The notes beneath the pieces were generated by a model, which worked only from the letters and a program-made list of their open reading frames with translations, made no database searches and was not told where the DNA came from. Both the position numbers and the translations under genes were made by a program. 64,000 nucleotides of DNA from Pseudomonas fluorescens (lineage in GTDB: Bacteria; Pseudomonadota; Gammaproteobacteria; Pseudomonadales; Pseudomonadaceae): assembly GCF_902497875.1 (NCBI RefSeq), contig NZ_CABVHY010000022.1, positions 1 to 64,000 on the forward strand, written 5' to 3'. The stretch's first letter is position 1. Every line of letters starts with the position of its first letter. This document shows positions 61,440 through 64,000 of the stretch, in pieces.

Positions 61440-62649
61440 GCCGGGCAAGACCGGCGCCCTGATGCCAGTCGAAGTCGCGTTGGCCCGCTTGCTGGCGATG
61501 GCGCAAGCTTCGCCGATTCGCGAGTGCGAGCAACTGCCATTGGCAGCCCTGCAAGGCCGGGTTCTGGCTGACGATTTGATCTCGACCCTGGATCTTCCGC
61601 CCTGGCCTAACAGTGCTATGGACGGCTATGCCCTGCGGCTTGCCGATTACAGCGGTGAAGCGCTCACGGTCAGCCAACGAATATTTGCCGGCCAGGCCCC
61701 CGAGCCTTTGGCACCTGGCACCTGCGCGAGAATCTTCACCGGCGCTCCAGTGCCGGAGGGCGCCGACTGCGTCGAGATGCAGGAAAATGTCGAAGTGCTG
61801 GCCGATGGGCGGGTACGCTTGCGCGAGACGTTGCATGCGGGACAGAATATTCGCCCACAAGGCCAGGAAACCACCGTCGGTGAAGTGGTTTTGTCGGCGG
61901 GTACTCGTTTGGGGCCTATCGAGCAAGGTCTGGCCGCCTCCCTGGGCTGCGCGACACTGGCAGTGATCCGTCGGGTGCGGGTTGCGGTGCTGTCCACGGG
62001 CGACGAATTGATCGAGCCAGGACAACCGCTCGGGCCGGGGCAGATCTACAACAGTAATCGAGTGGTGCTGTGCAGCTGGTTACAGCGTCTGGGTTGTGAA
62101 GTGATCGATGCCGGGATCCTGCCCGATGATTTGCCGACTACCCGCAACCGACTCGCTGAGCTGGGGGACGTTGACCTGATCCTTTCCACTGGCGGGGTCT
62201 CGGTGGGAGACGCGGATTTTCTCGGCATCGCTTTGCGTGAAGACGGTGAACTGGCGCTGTGGAAACTCGCGATCAAGCCGGGCAAGCCGCTGACGTGTGG
62301 GCATTTTCGCGGAGTTCCGGTCATTGGCTTGCCGGGCAATCCTGCATCGAGCCTGGTGACCTTTGCCTTGCTGGCCCGGCCTTATCTGTTGCGCCGCCAG
62401 GGAGTGGAGAAGGTCGAGCCATTGCGCTTTCAAGTGCCGGCAGGGTTTGCCTGGCCCAAACCTGGTAGCCGTCGAGAGTACCTTCGAGGGCGGCTGGAGC
62501 AAGGTCGGGCAATCATCTATCGAAACCAGAGCTCCGGGGTACTGCGCAGCGCTGCCTGGGCCGAAGGGCTGGTCGAAGTGCTGGAGAATCGCACGCTGGT
62601 CGAGGGTGATTGGGTGAACTTCATTCCGTTGAGTGAAGTGCTGGGGTAA
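61423..62649 (+). CDS. moeA: Molybdopterin molybdenumtransferase MoeA
   Basis: 408 aa. It inserts molybdenum into adenylylated molybdopterin. The domain I motif LPPWPNSAMDGYAL (about 58-71), PEGADCVEMQENV, STGDEL (about 191-196), STGGVSVGDADFL (about 251-263) and GLPGNPASS (about 303-311) are intact. The start is GTG at 61423, inside the end of moaB. A later ATG (MPVEVALA, residue 14) is possible. Confidence 0.94.
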   Translation: MNPVGKPGKTGALMPVEVALARLLAMAQASPIRECEQLPLAALQGRVLADDLISTLDLPPWPNSAMDGYALRLADYSGEALTVSQRIFAGQAPEPLAPGTCARIFTGAPVPEGADCVEMQENVEVLADGRVRLRETLHAGQNIRPQGQETTVGEVVLSAGTRLGPIEQGLAASLGCATLAVIRRVRVAVLSTGDELIEPGQPLGPGQIYNSNRVVLCSWLQRLGCEVIDAGILPDDLPTTRNRLAELGDVDLILSTGGVSVGDADFLGIALREDGELALWKLAIKPGKPLTCGHFRGVPVIGLPGNPASSLVTFALLARPYLLRRQGVEKVEPLRFQVPAGFAWPKPGSRREYLRGRLEQGRAIIYRNQSSGVLRSAAWAEGLVEVLENRTLVEGDWVNFIPLSEVLG

Positions 62650-62702
62650 GCCGTCGGCATTGCGTCCGGTCTGAAGGACCGGGCGCAATGGCTCGCAATA
62701 CC

Positions 62703-62927
62703 TTAATGGAGCAACACCTGCAGAAGCTGACCAAAGCGGCTGTTGGAAATCCAGGTCAGGAGAGCAATCAACACCAGTATCGCTGCTGCCGAGCAGACGA
62801 GCCTGGCCTTGATGGATCTGCCGTTAGCGGGTGTTTTATCGAGTTCCATACGGTGCTGTTCGACCTGGGTCAGTGGGAGATTTGCACGCAACTGATTCGA
62901 GCCCTTGAAGAACTTTTTATGGTTCAT
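62703..62927 (-). CDS. Small single-pass membrane protein
   Basis: 74 aa. A basic, polar lead (MNHKKFFKGSNQLRANLP) is followed by one membrane helix (VCSAAAILVLIALLTWI, about residues 44-60) and a short tail. GGAAG lies about 9 bp before the ATG. No family is recognised. It is opposite in strand to moeA and yegS. Confidence 0.6.
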   Translation of the reverse strand: MNHKKFFKGSNQLRANLPLTQVEQHRMELDKTPANGRSIKARLVCSAAAILVLIALLTWISNSRFGQLLQVLLH

Positions 62928-63218
62928 GTCAATTCACTTCCTTGTGTGAGGCGTCGCAGGCCTGTTGAACGCTACACCGGAACGTTCCAATATTTGCTCC
63001 TGTTGGTCAATTGGTCTGATTCCCAACCACTTGCAGGAAATTTCTCTATATAGCTTGCACGTTTACCTTGGCAACAGCGCTGAGTCGCCGGCCATTGCCT
63101 GCCGAGCGGGGTCGATGCAACGTGGCGGTTTCGAAATAAATCGATCTTTCCGGGCTTTTTTTCGATTGCCGCAGGTCAACATCCTGCAAGGCCCTTCCAA
63201 TCAGTGGAGTGATGAAAG

Positions 63219-64000
63219 ATGAGTGAGCGCAAGGCGCTATTGATTCTGCATGGCAAGCAAGCACTCAACGAACAGGTTCGCGAAGCCGTGGAAGCCAAGC
63301 GGGCGGAAGGCTGGCAACTGGCGGTGCGGCTGACGTGGGAGGCGGGCGATGCGCGGCGTCTGGTCGATGAGGCAGTCGCCGCGGGTTACACACAACTGAT
63401 TGCCGGTGGCGGCGATGGCACCTTGCGCGATATTGCCGAGGCGATGACCTTGAACGCCGGCGATACCAGTCTGGTGTTGTTGCCCTTGGGCACGGCCAAC
63501 GATTTTGCCCGCGCAGCCGGTGTTTCGCTGGACCCCCAGGAAGCATTGCGAATGCTCGATGTGCCAGCCCGGGCAATCGACCTGGGTGAGGTCGGAGGTC
63601 AGATATTTCTGAACATGGCGACAGGAGGCTTCGGCAGCCAGGTCACGGCCAACACTTCTGAAGACCTGAAGAAAATTCTCGGCGGGGCGGCCTATCTGTT
63701 CACCGGGCTAACGCGCTTCAGTGAATTGCATTCAGCCTACGGAGAGTTGCACGGACCGGATTTCCATTGGCAAGGTGATCTGCTGGCGCTGGGAATCGGC
63801 AATGGTCGGCAGGCCGGCGGCGGGCAACTGTTGTGTCCGCAGGCACTGGTCGATGACGGTTTGCTCGATATCAGTATTCTGCCAGCGCCGCAGGAGCTGG
63901 TTGGCACCTTGAGGGACCTGCTGTCCGGCGGCCTGGGTATCGACAACATGTTTGTCCGGGCGCGCTTGCCGTGGGTTGAAATCAAGGTCTCGGAAGGGCT
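63219..64000 (+). CDS. yegS: Lipid kinase YegS-like, 5' part
   Basis: At least 260 codons; the gene runs off the right edge with no stop. The diacylglycerol-kinase motif IAGGGDGTLRDIAEAM is near residues 62-77, followed by LLPLGTANDFARAAGV near 88-103 and NMATGGFGSQVT near 134-145. The family phosphorylates phosphatidylglycerol or similar lipids with ATP. The ATG at 63219 has GGAG 9 bp upstream. From memory PAO1 PA3023 is the matching gene. Confidence 0.93.
   Translation, partial: MSERKALLILHGKQALNEQVREAVEAKRAEGWQLAVRLTWEAGDARRLVDEAVAAGYTQLIAGGGDGTLRDIAEAMTLNAGDTSLVLLPLGTANDFARAAGVSLDPQEALRMLDVPARAIDLGEVGGQIFLNMATGGFGSQVTANTSEDLKKILGGAAYLFTGLTRFSELHSAYGELHGPDFHWQGDLLALGIGNGRQAGGGQLLCPQALVDDGLLDISILPAPQELVGTLRDLLSGGLGIDNMFVRARLPWVEIKVSEG

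Overview
The window is chromosomal DNA from a Pseudomonas, most likely the P. fluorescens species complex. Evidence: a Pseudomonas-type EF-P with Arg32 beside its rhamnosyltransferase EarP, a SagS-like hybrid kinase beside gpx/ospR, a RocS/RocA-type two-component pair, a TccC-like RHS gene, high GC with Pseudomonas codon use, and many copies of REP families typical of this group (core GTAGGAGCTGCCGCAGGCTG). No tRNA, rRNA, prophage or CRISPR array was seen. Almost all of it is core genome. The accessory parts are the IS110-family end at the left edge, the RHS gene at 2.9-6.0 kb and the repeat islands.

Layout. 0-9.3 kb: IS110-family transposase fragment beside a REP, acyl-CoA ligase plus hotdog thioesterase, an orphan RHS polymorphic-toxin-like gene on the opposite strand, then two alpha/beta hydrolases, a GST and a DUF4892 protein in a tight + strand series. 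9.4-14.7 kb: AI-2E-type permease, pyrF, an MDR oxidoreductase, an SDR and a class I DAHP synthase. 14.8-19.2 kb: a PilZ protein divergent from a thioredoxin-like/ketopantoate-reductase/5'-nucleotidase series, a universal stress protein and cysB. 19.2-22 kb: a Gre-family factor with a small membrane protein, then earP-efp. 22-26 kb: ohr/ohrR around a REP cluster, two LysR regulators and a TauE/SafE permease. 26-31.5 kb: two DUF1127 genes, a YcaQ-type glycosylase, class II DAHP synthase, a spermidine-synthase-like protein and a crotonase. 31.6-38.4 kb: a DEAD-box helicase with a long structured leader, ygiD, tpm, htpX, an alanine-type aminotransferase and msrB. 38.4-43.9 kb: a repeat island, gpx-ospR, sagS, a DUF815 ATPase and a free-Met-sulfoxide reductase. 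43.9-51.7 kb: a signalling cluster on the minus strand (RocA-like regulator, 1229-aa RocS/BvgS-like hybrid kinase, HD-GYP protein). 51.7-58 kb: dgt, a YqjD/YqjE/YqjK-like membrane operon, amt and a CPA2 cation/proton antiporter. 58-64 kb: glutaredoxin-like gene, an uncharacterised small gene under a near-perfect LexA box, an RluA-family pseudouridine synthase, a YgdI/R lipoprotein, mobA, moaB-moeA, a small membrane protein and the start of yegS.

Themes. Peroxide and thiol repair recurs: ohr/ohrR, gpx/ospR, msrB, fRMsr, GST, glutaredoxin and thioredoxin-like genes, and cysB. Surface and c-di-GMP signalling recurs: SagS, RocSA-like, HD-GYP and PilZ. Items most worth a second look are the LexA-boxed unknown gene at 58.5 kb, the 9-bp inverted repeat covering the start codon of the DEAD-box helicase, the RHS protein with a 350-residue glycine/alanine-rich C-terminus and no visible immunity gene, and the HD-GYP gene beside the RocS/RocA pair. 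I did not find a clearly new multi-gene defence or biosynthetic system. References to P. aeruginosa PAO1 gene order are from memory and were not checked.
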